Below, piece by piece: positions 9,148-17,771 of a stretch of DNA of 64,000 nt. Source of the stretch: Bythopirellula polymerisocia. GTDB taxonomy: Bacteria; Planctomycetota; Planctomycetia; Pirellulales; Lacipirellulaceae. A model generated the notes under the pieces. The model ran no database searches, was not told where the DNA came from, and saw only the letters and a list, made by a program, of their open reading frames with translations. Both the position numbers and the translations under genes were made by a program. Numbering within the stretch: the first letter of the stretch is position 1; every line of letters begins with the position of its first letter. Location of the stretch: NCBI RefSeq assembly GCF_007860015.1, contig NZ_SJPS01000008.1:62001-126000 (forward strand), given 5' to 3'.

Positions 9148-9906
9148 AAAAAGTTCTTTTGACGATTCTATGCTATATGCTAACAAGCGTATCCCCATGG
9201 CGGTCGAAGTTGTAAATCCTCCGCTTCCGGATTCAAGAACAGATTGAAGTTCGGGAGGGATGTCCATTTTCTCGAACTCAGAATCTTGTTCATCTAACAT
9301 CTCTTGCATTCTTTTCGATAATTCTGGGTAAAGTCGACAAGCTTCTTCAAATAGTTCGGGGCTTTCATTCTCATTCATCAGCCCAACACCCTGCTCAACA
9401 GTATCGGGGCAGAATTCATAAACTTCTTCGGCAAACAGGCAGATATTTTCCGGTAATTTCTCAAAACGGACGGCGACCCAGCTATTGGCAGCACCGATAA
9501 TTTTGAAGCTGCAACGGGTTTCCCAATCTCTAAGTCGTTGAACGATATCTTTATTGGCTATTTCGTAGTTTGATCCGTCCGTTTTTAGAGTTAGAATTAT
9601 TTCGTAGGGGTCAGACGTCTTCAATACGACAACACTATCACCAGATTCCTCATGATCAACCGATTCACTCCAGAATGCCATATAACCAGCATTTGCTAAT
9701 TCAACTTGAAGTTCATTGAGCAGGGATTGAACTTTCTCGCGTTCAACGCTAATCGATAGTCCATCTGCCCCTACAGGCTCATACTCATCATTTAGCGAAA
9801 TCAAACGACCCAATTTCCTTCCACTGATCCTTCTAATCGCTTCGCAGACTTCTAAATCGAAACCAATTGATTCGGCAATCGCTTTTTCTTGATCTGACAA
9901 AGTCAT
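9133..9906 (-). CDS. DUF4253 domain protein
   Basis: A 257-residue soluble acidic protein ending in the DUF4253 block: DPYEIILTLKTDGSNYEI, the WETRCSFKIIGAANSWVAVRF stretch (in two parts), a FAEEVYEFCPD segment and the terminal LFLWWD. I chose ATG 9906, which has AAGGGA about 7 nt upstream; the extension to 10125 is AT/GC mixed non-coding sequence containing a repeat remnant. DUF4253 proteins are often linked to polymorphic-toxin or immunity-like gene neighbourhoods, but nothing nearby shows that here. Function unknown. Codon use is more A/T-rich than in the flanking genes, which hints at acquisition. Confidence 0.78.
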   Translation of the reverse strand: MTLSDQEKAIAESIGFDLEVCEAIRRISGRKLGRLISLNDEYEPVGADGLSISVEREKVQSLLNELQVELANAGYMAFWSESVDHEESGDSVVVLKTSDPYEIILTLKTDGSNYEIANKDIVQRLRDWETRCSFKIIGAANSWVAVRFEKLPENICLFAEEVYEFCPDTVEQGVGLMNENESPELFEEACRLYPELSKRMQEMLDEQDSEFEKMDIPPELQSVLESGSGGFTTSTAMGIRLLAYSIESSKELFLWWD

Positions 9907-10011
9907 TTTTTCCCTTAGCTGAGTCCTGGTTTGGTGGGAGAATAGTGGGAGAATATTAGAATCTAAAGTAACTGCTGAGAATAGCAGCACCCCGGAAGAT
10001 TCTCTCGGCGG

Positions 10012-10029
10012 CTCCGCGAACTCTGTGTT
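10012..10029. repeat. Remnant of the 23.3-kb palindromic repeat
   Basis: This 18-base piece is the reverse complement of 23302-23319 with a single mismatch. It stands between the DUF4253 gene and the mannose-1-phosphate guanylyltransferase gene. No second arm is present, so it looks like a decayed half copy of a dispersed palindrome. Confidence 0.55.
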
Positions 10030-10145
10030 TAGCCCATTTCCCACCCTGCGCGCCGCAATCACAATGCGGTAACATGAGAGACTCCTGGCGCTGACGCTTC
10101 CGGCTCGCCTCGTGTTCCTTCCCACAATCCATAATTTAAATTCCT

Positions 10146-11228
10146 ATGCTTCACGCTGTAATCATGGCCGGTGGTACCGGCACTCGTTTTTGGCCCGCTA
10201 GTCGTGCCGCGACTCCTAAACAACTCTTGCCATTGGTGGGAAAGGCGACCATGATTCGCCAGACTTACGATCGGCTGGAGGGGCTGGTGACTCCTGAGCA
10301 AACACTGATTGTTACCAATCAGCAGCTTGTCGCGCCTATCACAGGGCAAATCCCTGAACTCCCAGCCACGCAGATTGTGGGGGAACCTTGCAAACGTGAC
10401 ACTGCCCCTTGCATTGGGTTGGCAGCTTTGTTGGTGAGTCGCAATGATCCAGACGCCACGATGCTCGTGATGCCTGCCGATCATGTGATTCGTTCCAGCA
10501 ACCATTTTCAGTCAGCGGTAAAGCAGGCCGTGGAAATGGTTAGCAAGGGTCAAGCTCGAATCGTAACCTTTGGGATTAAGCCGACCTATCCGGCGGAAAT
10601 TTTCGGCTACATCCACCGGGGGGCCGCCATCGACACTCGTGGCGACTCGGCACCTTCGTACATGGTGAAGCACTTTCGCGAAAAGCCGAATGCCGCGACC
10701 GCCGCAGAGTATGTTTCCTCAGGAGATTATTTTTGGAACTCGGGAATCTTCATCTGGAAAGCGCAGACTATTCTCGACGCGCTCACGGAACAGCAACTTG
10801 AGATGCTAGAACATCTCAACAAGATCGTTGCCGTCTGGGGAACCGATAAACAAGCCGAGGTGTTTGAAAAGGAGTTTACTGCCATCGAGGGGATCTCGAT
10901 TGACTACGCGGTGATGGAGCATGCGAAGAATGTGGCGGTAATCGTGGCACCCTACGATTGGGATGACCTGGGAAGCTGGCTGTCGCTAGCCCGACTTCTA
11001 GGCACGGACCGAGACGAGAACACGATCGTGGGCAAACACCTTGGCATGAACACCCGGGGCTCTATCATCCGCTCGTCGGACGACCACTTGGTTGTCACGT
11101 TAGGACTTAAGGATTGCCTGGTAGTACATACTCCTGATGCAACACTGGTCGCCAACAAGAACGATGAAGAATCGATCCGTAATATCGTCAAGCTGCTCGA
11201 GCAGCGTGGGATGACGGAATACTTGTAA
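10146..11228 (+). CDS. manC: Mannose-1-phosphate guanylyltransferase
   Basis: Makes GDP-mannose from mannose-1-phosphate and GTP for polysaccharide and glycan synthesis. The 360 residues correspond to a single nucleotidyltransferase domain without the C-terminal isomerase of long ManC forms. The nucleotide-binding signature AGGTGTRFWPASR lies at residues 8-20 and is followed by PKQLL. PADHVI, GYIHRG, FREKP, WNSGIFIW and SIDYAVMEH follow in family order. The next genes downstream (ruvX, SDR protein) are on the same strand with short gaps, suggesting one transcript. Confidence 0.93.
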   Translation: MLHAVIMAGGTGTRFWPASRAATPKQLLPLVGKATMIRQTYDRLEGLVTPEQTLIVTNQQLVAPITGQIPELPATQIVGEPCKRDTAPCIGLAALLVSRNDPDATMLVMPADHVIRSSNHFQSAVKQAVEMVSKGQARIVTFGIKPTYPAEIFGYIHRGAAIDTRGDSAPSYMVKHFREKPNAATAAEYVSSGDYFWNSGIFIWKAQTILDALTEQQLEMLEHLNKIVAVWGTDKQAEVFEKEFTAIEGISIDYAVMEHAKNVAVIVAPYDWDDLGSWLSLARLLGTDRDENTIVGKHLGMNTRGSIIRSSDDHLVVTLGLKDCLVVHTPDATLVANKNDEESIRNIVKLLEQRGMTEYL

Positions 11229-11282
11229 TCGTCACATCCGCGAACTGGTCGCTTAAGCGACCAATCCAAAAAGATTTTGCCC

Positions 11283-11738
11283 ATGACAACACCTGAAGGA
11301 CGCATTGCGGGTATCGATTATGGTACGGTGCGGATCGGCGTCGCGACGGCTGACCTGGAGATTGGTATTGCATCACCCTATGAAACCTACACGCGGCGCA
11401 ACGCGGAACTCGATGCCCAATATTTCCGCGAAATGGCTACCGGCGAGCGGCTAATCAGATTCGTCGTTGGGCTACCCGTGCATCTCGATGGACAGGAAAG
11501 CCAGAAATCGTATGAAGCGCGGCAGTTCGGCAAGTGGTTAGGGGAACTTACGAGCGTGCCGGTCGATTATTTCGACGAACGGTTTACGTCCTCCGAGGCC
11601 GAGGGAATTCTCAGCCAAGCGAATTTTACCAAGAAACGCCGTAAGGCGCGACTCGACCAACTCGCCGCACAGATCATGCTCGCGGCTTATCTCGAATCAG
11701 GAGCCCGCAGCCAAAGCAATCCCCAGGGCTTGGAATGA
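11283..11738 (+). CDS. ruvX: RuvX/YqgF-type Holliday junction resolvase-like nuclease
   Basis: An RNase H-fold protein of the YqgF family, implicated in 16S rRNA 5'-end processing and suggested as a junction resolvase. The ATG at 11283 is preferred to an in-frame TTG two codons upstream. The first acidic residue sits in GIDYGTVRIGVA. Next come VVGLPVHLDG, DERFTSSEAE, and the C-terminal ARLDQLAAQIMLAAYLE, which carries the last catalytic Asp. 151 residues is normal. Its stop overlaps the start of the next gene (ATGA), so translation is probably coupled. Confidence 0.93.
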   Translation: MTTPEGRIAGIDYGTVRIGVATADLEIGIASPYETYTRRNAELDAQYFREMATGERLIRFVVGLPVHLDGQESQKSYEARQFGKWLGELTSVPVDYFDERFTSSEAEGILSQANFTKKRRKARLDQLAAQIMLAAYLESGARSQSNPQGLE

Positions 11739-12610
11739 AAGCACTAGTTGTCGGATGTGGGTATCTTGGCCAGCGGGTTGCACGTCTGTGGCAGACTGCC
11801 GGTGCTGAAGTGCATGTCGTTACTCGCTCGAAGGAGCGTGCCCGGGAATTTGCCGCGCAAGGCTTCCTACCACTAGTAGCCGAAATCATGGCGAGTGATT
11901 CGCTAGTCAATCTGCCTCAAGTAGATTCCGTTCTGTTTGCCGTGGGCTACGATCGCAATTCCTCGGTACCAATCGGCGAGGTCTATGCACCTGGCTTGGC
12001 GAATGTGCTGGACTCTTTGCCAGCCGGGACGGGGCGGGTGATCTATATCAGCAGCACGGGGGTCTATGGTCCTGCCGAGGGAGAATGGGTTGACGAGCTC
12101 ACGCCCCCCAACCCTCAGCGCGCTGGTGGCCACGCTTCACTAGCCGCCGAGCAGGTGCTCGCGGCCCAGCAGATCGGCGCAAGCTCTGTCATACTCCGCT
12201 TGGCAGGCATCTATGGATCGGGGAGGATTCCCTATCTCGACAAGCTGCGTGCTGGTGAGCCTCTGGCCGTTCCGAGTGAAGGGTGGCTGAACCTGATTCA
12301 CGTTGATGACGCCGCCGAGGTCGTATTGGCCGCTTGCCGATGGGCTGAGTCCTGCAAGTTGAATTCTGGGCCAGAGGTTTTTTGCGTGAGCGATGGTAGT
12401 CCCGTCGTGCGAGGGGACTATTACCGCGAGGTGGCGCGGCTTATTGGCTCAGCCGAGCCGAGATTTGTCTCTCCTTCGACTGATAGCCCAGCCGCACTGC
12501 GGGCCCGCTCTGACAAGCGAATCAGCAACCGCAAGATGATGGAGATTCTTTCGATCAAACTGCAGCATTCGAAGTACCGAGAGGGGCTGGCCGCAATTCT
12601 CGCTGGTTGA
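11735..12610 (+). CDS. NAD(P)-dependent epimerase/dehydratase (SDR family)
   Basis: A Rossmann-fold sugar-nucleotide-modifying-type protein, 291 residues. The N-terminus MKALVVGCGYLGQRVA is the cofactor-binding glycine motif (GxxGxxG variant). YISSTGVYG carries the Ser/Thr-Tyr region, and RLAGIYGSGR and NLIHVDDAAE match extended SDR proteins of the YeeZ type. The usual YxxxK motif is not obvious: the expected region reads GGHASLAAEQ, so the catalytic residue may be altered. It overlaps ruvX by 4 nt. The substrate is unknown. Confidence 0.85.
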   Translation: MKALVVGCGYLGQRVARLWQTAGAEVHVVTRSKERAREFAAQGFLPLVAEIMASDSLVNLPQVDSVLFAVGYDRNSSVPIGEVYAPGLANVLDSLPAGTGRVIYISSTGVYGPAEGEWVDELTPPNPQRAGGHASLAAEQVLAAQQIGASSVILRLAGIYGSGRIPYLDKLRAGEPLAVPSEGWLNLIHVDDAAEVVLAACRWAESCKLNSGPEVFCVSDGSPVVRGDYYREVARLIGSAEPRFVSPSTDSPAALRARSDKRISNRKMMEILSIKLQHSKYREGLAAILAG

Positions 12611-12781
12611 CTCCTATTGAGATTGAATATCGATTTACAGGACGATTGGGCAGATATGTCCGGTAGGTTGCACACAGGTAGTCGCGACCTTTAGAATCCG
12701 GTGTCTGAGCCGATCGTTATTCTATTATCAAGATTGCGGTTAGCACTTTACCCCTCCCTCGCTTTGTCCTCCTGGCCGACC

Positions 12782-13564
12782 ATGATCGAACGGACTCCCC
12801 TATTTCCACATGTGATTGAGCTCAATCACCAGGCGCGCAGACGGATTAGCTGCTGCGTGTATCTGATCTACGACGAGAGTGATTGGCTCCTATTGGACAT
12901 TGGCTATGAGGACGCCGTCGATGAGTGTATCGAATTAATCCGCCAACTTGACTTCCCGTTCAGCAAGTGCCAAACCCTGGTCGCATCCCATGCCGATGTG
13001 GACCATATCCAAGGATTATCTAAGGCGAAGCAGATTCTCAAGACGACAGTTACTTGCCATCCTCTGTCGGCCAAGCACTTGGAGTCGGGTGACAAGCTGG
13101 CTACCTTCGCCGAGATCGCGGCCCAGGACATCCATATGGCGATGCCTGCGGTTGAAGTGGATCACCAAGTGAATGACGGTGATATCATCAAACTTGGTGG
13201 CCTGGAACTGGAAGTTTGGCACACACCGGGGCACACTGATGGCCAGCTCTCCCTACGACTGGGAAATCTGCTCCTGTCTGGCGACAATCTTTTCCGTGAC
13301 GGCTGCGTGGGAGCGATTGATGCCCACCATGGCAGCAGCATTTCTGATTTTATCGCTTCGCTAACCCGAATTCGCGAGAGTGATGTCGAGTGGCTGCTCC
13401 CTAGTCATGGGCCAGCCTTTCGCAAAGAAAATGCGATGATCGACAAAACGATTTCCCGGCTGGAAGGCTATCTGCACATGGCCGACTTCGGCACCTGCGC
13501 CCTCGACTGGCCCCTGATGGACGATTGGGAAAAAGAATTGGTGGCGGGAAAGCAGCCGAGGTAG
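12782..13564 (+). CDS. MBL-fold metallo-hydrolase
   Basis: A metallo-beta-lactamase-fold hydrolase of about 260 residues. Start ATG 12782 aligns the family N-terminus (FPHVIEL); an ATG/GTG further upstream at 12701 would add a hydrophobic stretch and has no better ribosome site. The first metal motif reads H70-A-D72-V-D74-H75, i.e. HxDxDH rather than HxHxDH, a variant seen in part of the superfamily. Later ligands are in HTPGHTDG, SGDNLF and PSHG. A single-domain glyoxalase II-like or lactonase-like activity is possible. It is separated by 4 nt from the next gene, so the two are probably co-transcribed. Confidence 0.87.
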   Translation: MIERTPLFPHVIELNHQARRRISCCVYLIYDESDWLLLDIGYEDAVDECIELIRQLDFPFSKCQTLVASHADVDHIQGLSKAKQILKTTVTCHPLSAKHLESGDKLATFAEIAAQDIHMAMPAVEVDHQVNDGDIIKLGGLELEVWHTPGHTDGQLSLRLGNLLLSGDNLFRDGCVGAIDAHHGSSISDFIASLTRIRESDVEWLLPSHGPAFRKENAMIDKTISRLEGYLHMADFGTCALDWPLMDDWEKELVAGKQPR

Positions 13565-13568
13565 AGGG

Positions 13569-15239
13569 ATGACCAATCCTATTCTTGCCCTAAAACAGCT
13601 CGAATCTCTCAAACGCGAATTCGACTCACAATCGGCGCAACAAAAGAAAACTTGCCTCGATGCGCTCAAATCGGCTCATCTCAAGAGCGCCGATCAGATC
13701 GCCCGACTTCACGAAGTGCTTTGCTTCATGCAGGCCTGGCCCGACAACGAGGCAATTCTATCCTCAGTGGACGCGATGCTAGAGCGTTTCGAACAACGCC
13801 CCGATCTGAAGAAACATGCCGATGAGCTTCTCAATAGTGGGATTGCCGGAACTCCCATCAATTTCCGCTTCTATGCTGGCACCACAAAATGGCTGGCTGA
13901 CCGCTGGCCAGAAAAGTTACACATTGATTGGGAGGATTTCGAGAACGCAGAGAAATTGGAAGGGTATCTGAGTCTCTTGGCCAGCTACAGCGAAACGCCA
14001 GGTCTCGATAACATCACGATGGAATTGCCTGAGTGGATCAATCGCCTCAAAGGTCCCCATGAGACGGATGCCCTGTTTGTAATTCGGCGGTTGGCAGTGG
14101 TTTTTTTTAATGAGTTTCTTCACGAGCAGCAATGTGATGAGCTAGACATCCCTTTGATTCTCTCTCCGGGCGCTGGTGTCCCCAGCCGCACTTTGGCCAA
14201 GCGCGACCATTCTCCTATCCACTATCAGACAGACCCACTAGTACGAACGCGACCTGTTCCTTCGGAAGAGATCCACAGATCTCTCAAGCCTCCCAAACTT
14301 ATCAATCACGCCGAGGGCACGCGTTTCGTTGACCTCGCTCGATGTGCTATGGTTACACGGCAGCGCGACTTGGATGCTTTTTCCTACGCAGACGCAAACG
14401 ACGTAAGCGTGCTCGATGACGGAGACTTGCAATTTGTTCTCTGCGGCGTGGTGCCTGAACGCCGGTTTCTGCTGGAATCTCTCTACGGATTTCTGGTACT
14501 GAAAAACGGCGTACCTATCAGCTACGGGGCGATCACTAGCTTATTTAACTCTGCCGAAGTCGCCTACACGATCCTTGATAGCTTCCGCGGCAGCGAGTCG
14601 GCCCGAATCTATGTGCGCACCCTGGCAATGGTTTACCACGTTTTCGGTTGCGATACTTTCACAATCACTCCCTATCAGCTTGGTGAGGAGAATGACGACG
14701 CGCTGAAATCAGGGGCTTGGTGGTTTTACCAGAAACTTGGCTATCTCCCGCGAGACAAGAAATTGAAGAAGCTCATGGAACAGGAGATGTCCACCATGAA
14801 GCGGCGACCGAGACATCGATCGTCCCTAGCGGTACTTAAGCAACTGGCGACCGAGAATGTCTTTCTCGACTTGAACAAGCGACGCGACGACGTATTGGGC
14901 GTGTTGGATCTTGCTAAAGTAGGATTAAAGATCACTGACCTTTTTGCTAAGCGGTTTGGCTGGGAGCGGGAGCAGGGTGAAAAGGCGTTAGCCGCCGAGG
15001 CTGCCAGCACTTTAGGAGTGGCTAGCTTCAGGGGTTGGTCGGCCGGAGAGAAACTCGCATGGCAACGTTGGTCACCAATTGTCGCCCTGCTAGACGACCT
15101 CCAACGCTGGCCTACTGCCGATCAGGAAGCGCTAGTACAGATAATAAGAGCCAAAGGAGGCAGACAGGAACTAGATTATCTGCGGGGCTTTGATGGTCTA
15201 GTCCGCCTGAGAAAGGCCGTTGAGAAATTGACTGTCTAA
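13569..15239 (+). CDS. Protein of unknown function with GNAT-like central region
   Basis: A 556-residue soluble protein that I do not recognise by family. The N-terminal 230 residues are helical and charged. The middle (about residues 255-395) has a pattern of strands and helices ending in SGAWWFYQKLGYLP, which resembles the end of a GNAT acetyltransferase domain (FYxKLGF), with RIYVRTLAMVYHVFG where a CoA-binding helix might lie. The C-terminal 140 residues are Lys/Arg-rich helices. There is no signal peptide. It starts 4 nt after the MBL-fold gene, suggesting a shared role. The acetyltransferase idea is tentative. Confidence 0.72.
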   Translation: MTNPILALKQLESLKREFDSQSAQQKKTCLDALKSAHLKSADQIARLHEVLCFMQAWPDNEAILSSVDAMLERFEQRPDLKKHADELLNSGIAGTPINFRFYAGTTKWLADRWPEKLHIDWEDFENAEKLEGYLSLLASYSETPGLDNITMELPEWINRLKGPHETDALFVIRRLAVVFFNEFLHEQQCDELDIPLILSPGAGVPSRTLAKRDHSPIHYQTDPLVRTRPVPSEEIHRSLKPPKLINHAEGTRFVDLARCAMVTRQRDLDAFSYADANDVSVLDDGDLQFVLCGVVPERRFLLESLYGFLVLKNGVPISYGAITSLFNSAEVAYTILDSFRGSESARIYVRTLAMVYHVFGCDTFTITPYQLGEENDDALKSGAWWFYQKLGYLPRDKKLKKLMEQEMSTMKRRPRHRSSLAVLKQLATENVFLDLNKRRDDVLGVLDLAKVGLKITDLFAKRFGWEREQGEKALAAEAASTLGVASFRGWSAGEKLAWQRWSPIVALLDDLQRWPTADQEALVQIIRAKGGRQELDYLRGFDGLVRLRKAVEKLTV

Positions 15240-15425
15240 AGAAAATGCTGGCAAGCGGTCCAGTGCCATAAAGGTCTGGCTGTGCCAATTCTGACGATTC
15301 TACCGGATATTCCCTCAACATCGAGTTTGCAGCATGCCGATTCTAACTCGTAGACAGTAACTAAGCTCGCGGCGAGTGCGCCGTGGCTTCCCGCTTACCC
15401 GCACGACGATCGAGGGGGGAATTCG

Positions 15426-15755
15426 ATGGTTCGCCGGATCACATTCGCTATTTGCTGCGCAGGGGCCCTGGCCTGCTGCCTGGCCCAATCCCAGACCGCG
15501 TCGGCCCAACAGGCCTACGGACGCTCCTGGGGCCAAACCTACACTACTCAGGATTGGCAACGCTTTTACCACTATCCGTACGTGTACTACCCACAGAATT
15601 TCTATGGAAATGAGTACTATCGCAGCGCCGACAGCCTGTACTACCGTTATCCGCCCGAGATGCGGATCCCGGTCTACAACCAGCGCTGGCACAACTACTA
15701 CCCCAATCGCCGCATGTATCACAGCGGACACCACTTCAATCTTGATGTGTTTTGA
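15426..15755 (+). CDS. Small secreted tyrosine-rich protein
   Basis: A 109-residue exported protein. ATG 15426 is preceded by an AGGGGGG ribosome site 7 nt away. A signal peptide (ITFAICCAGALACCLA, cleavage near AQSQTASA-QQ) is followed by a short mature region very rich in Tyr, His and Asn (YHYPYVYYP, YNQRWHNYYP). Planctomycetes carry several such small Tyr-rich proteins, sometimes labelled calmodulin-binding without evidence. Structural or wall-associated roles are plausible, but nothing here proves one. A hairpin terminator follows. Confidence 0.72.
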   Translation: MVRRITFAICCAGALACCLAQSQTASAQQAYGRSWGQTYTTQDWQRFYHYPYVYYPQNFYGNEYYRSADSLYYRYPPEMRIPVYNQRWHNYYPNRRMYHSGHHFNLDVF

Positions 15756-15816
15756 TTGTGAGTAGCAACGGCTGAGTCGCTGCTTGAATCGAATCATCTC
15801 CTGTTACGCCTCGACG

Positions 15817-15854
15817 CTTGAGAGAGCAATCGCAATGCGGTTTGCTCTCTTAAG
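15817..15854 (+). terminator. Hairpin terminator after the Tyr-rich gene
   Basis: Arms 15817-15829 and 15842-15854 pair over 13 bp (one G-U) around a 12-nt loop. The U-rich tail is short (TGTTTC). It lies 62 nt past the stop of the plus-strand gene, and being nearly symmetric it could also serve the hicB transcript from the other side. Confidence 0.6.
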
Positions 15855-15927
15855 TGTTTCTATCGTGAGCTGGGTAGTTTAGCATCTACCACGAATAATG
15901 GTTAATTGAAATTACTCGTTGTCAAAG

Positions 15928-16146
15928 CTAGGCAAAAAGAAGTCGCCCTTTGGGAGCTGGGATGGGTCGACCTAACTCTTTGGCCGTTTCGATCCATTCT
16001 TGGATAACTACTTCAGCTGCTGCAAGTGCTTCTTGATAGGTCGCGCCATCCGCGGCACAACTTGGAAGTTCCGGCACTTCGGCAATGAATGACTTGTCTT
16101 GATCGCTCCAATAGAGAATCATCTCATAGCGTATATGGGCAGCCAT
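15928..16146 (-). CDS. hicB: HicB-family antitoxin (toxin partner decayed)
   Basis: A 72-residue HicB-type antitoxin: the partial RNase H-like fold is shown by YEMILYWSDQDKSFIAEVPE, the cysteine-containing LPSCAADGATYQEAL and a helix ending in WIETAKELGRPIP. Most HicB proteins neutralise HicA, an mRNA interferase. The start overlaps the stop of the upstream hicA remnant by one base (TAATG), the normal coupled arrangement. It lacks the C-terminal DNA-binding domain of longer HicB proteins, so autoregulation is uncertain. Confidence 0.87.
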   Translation of the reverse strand: MAAHIRYEMILYWSDQDKSFIAEVPELPSCAADGATYQEALAAAEVVIQEWIETAKELGRPIPAPKGRLLFA

Positions 16147-16397
16147 TATTTCAACTCCAATTGATGTTTCAATATTAAGTTTCGCACCTGCTTTACTTGA
16201 TAAGCTTTCGCCAGCGAACTACGCGGTTGAATATTGAGTATCTCTTCTATTTCCGAATGAGAAAAAATGTGATGAGAACATCGAATTCGATGCATGAAGC
16301 CTAAAGAGATCAATAGATTACATAGTTCATCGAATCTAATATTCGGGTCTGAGGTTCCGCTTAATACCTTTTCAAGAACCTACGACGTCTTGCTCAT
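16146..16397 (-). pseudogene. hicA: hicA toxin gene broken by a nonsense codon
   Basis: Reading from ATG 16397, codon 6 is TAG (16382-16380). Beyond it the frame stays open for 77 more codons and matches HicA: VLEKVLSGTSDPNIRFDEL, LLISLGF, the RNA-binding CSHHIFSHS (usually GSHHxF, catalytic His kept, Gly changed to Cys), and AKAYQVKQVRNLIL at the end. A single base change (for example AAG to TAG) explains the stop. No good start with a ribosome site lies just after it. It could be rescued only by readthrough or by a late start that would lose the N-terminal strand. It is called a pseudogene on that basis. Confidence 0.82.
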
Positions 16398-16452
16398 TAT
16401 AAACGATACCCCTTTGCAACTGGCAACGGCTACTCAATTATAGCATGGCCTG

Positions 16453-17676
16453 CTAAGAAACTCCTCCCGCCAACCGGCGATACACTTCCACGCCCTTCTC
16501 CAGTTCCTCAACTGCGATCCATTCGTCATCAGTGTGTGCCTGGGCAATGCTACCTGGGCCGAAGACGACCGTGGGGATGCCAAGACCGGCGATCACCCAG
16601 GCATCAGTCCCGTAGGGGACTCCCACGATATCACTTGGGACCTCTGCACTGCGGGCGACTTTGGCGACCTCTTCGGCCCAAGCTAGGTTCTCGCCAGCTT
16701 GAAGCCCGCGACTCAGATTCCAAGGAGGTTCATGTTTGATCTCCTGCTCAGCTGAAATGTGCGCAGCGATATAGTCGATCAATTCTTGATGCGCATCCGC
16801 AGGTTCTTCTCCAGGCATGAGCCGACGATCAATCTCAATCACGGCATGGTCCGGCACGACGTTGGCTCCGGTGCCCCCTTGAATCGTGTTGACCGAGACG
16901 GTTGGTCTGCCACAGATACAATCCGCTCCACGGCCAGAGAGTGCTTCGGCATCAAACTGGCGAATGGCTGTGATGACCTCGTTCATTGCATAAATGGCAT
17001 TCTTGCCTCGCTGAGGTTGCGAGGAATGTGCCGCGTGTCCGTGGGTGTGGCATCTCCAGCGGACGATCCCTTTGTGAGCTTTTACAACTTTCAAGTCAGT
17101 TGGCTCAGCCACAATAGCTCGTTGCGGCCTGAGAGGCCGAAGCTCATCCAGGGACAGCGTTCCGTGAGTTTTTTCATCAACCTCTGCGGTAACTTCCCAT
17201 AGGCGGCACAAGGCTTTGGCACCGGTAAACCCGCATTCCTCGTTGATGGCAAATGCGAGGAGCGTAGTCCCCCGACAAGCTTCTTGCTCTGCAGCCAAGG
17301 AAATAGCAGCAATCATGGCCGCCATGCTCCCTTTGACATCACAGGCTCCGCGGCCGTAGATGCGACCCTCTCTCTGCTCTGCGGCAAAGGGATCGATCCG
17401 CATTCCTTCAATACCAACCGTGTCCTGATGCACTTCCCACAAGGTTACTGGATCGCCGGAGAACGAATTCGATGCGGGGATCAAGGCGACCAGATTCTCT
17501 CTTTGGGGATGGACCTCCTGCCTGAGCCACTTCCACCCTTGTCCGGCCACAATCTCCTGCAGGAAATCAGTGAGCTTGGCTTCCCCGCTCCCAGATCCGT
17601 CGGCCGACCCAAATACGGGGTTTATGCTTGGGATTCTTAGCAGTTCTCGCAGTAAGTCTTGAGCAGATAGGGACAT
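16453..17676 (-). CDS. M20-family metallopeptidase (ArgE/DapE-like)
   Basis: A zinc-dependent amidohydrolase, 407 residues. Metal ligands and catalytic residues are in place: His83-x-Asp85 (EVHQDTV), Asp113 in GRGACDVKGSM, the Glu pair in NEECGFTGA, and a late His in GPGSIAQAHTDDE. The dimerisation domain is the middle third (KGIVRWRCHTHGHAAHSS). ArgE (acetylornithine deacetylase), DapE and CPG2-like peptidases share these motifs. No Arg or Lys pathway genes lie nearby, so the substrate cannot be fixed. The stop lies 55 nt before the hicA remnant. Confidence 0.88.
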   Translation of the reverse strand: MSLSAQDLLRELLRIPSINPVFGSADGSGSGEAKLTDFLQEIVAGQGWKWLRQEVHPQRENLVALIPASNSFSGDPVTLWEVHQDTVGIEGMRIDPFAAEQREGRIYGRGACDVKGSMAAMIAAISLAAEQEACRGTTLLAFAINEECGFTGAKALCRLWEVTAEVDEKTHGTLSLDELRPLRPQRAIVAEPTDLKVVKAHKGIVRWRCHTHGHAAHSSQPQRGKNAIYAMNEVITAIRQFDAEALSGRGADCICGRPTVSVNTIQGGTGANVVPDHAVIEIDRRLMPGEEPADAHQELIDYIAAHISAEQEIKHEPPWNLSRGLQAGENLAWAEEVAKVARSAEVPSDIVGVPYGTDAWVIAGLGIPTVVFGPGSIAQAHTDDEWIAVEELEKGVEVYRRLAGGVS

Positions 17677-17735
17677 ACGGCTTTTTTCGCTGAAATGGGT
17701 ATTTTCCTGGGGAAAACGCGTCTATTCTGAAATAT

Positions 17736-17765
17736 TTGCGATTTCAAGAAGAAAATCCGTAAAAT
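17736..17765 (+). promoter_or_regulatory. Candidate sigma-70-type promoter of small RNA
   Basis: TTGCGA at 17736-17741 and TAAAAT at 17760-17765 are separated by 18 nt, a workable -35/-10 pair. Transcription would begin near 17772 and run into the structured element ending at 17869. No protein gene follows on this strand before the terminator. Confidence 0.45.
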
Positions 17766-17771
17766 CTATTT

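Noticed and set aside
15315..15797. 160-codon minus-strand frame over the Tyr-rich gene
   Set aside because: It is antisense to a gene with a clear signal peptide, ribosome site and terminator; its composition is not protein-like.
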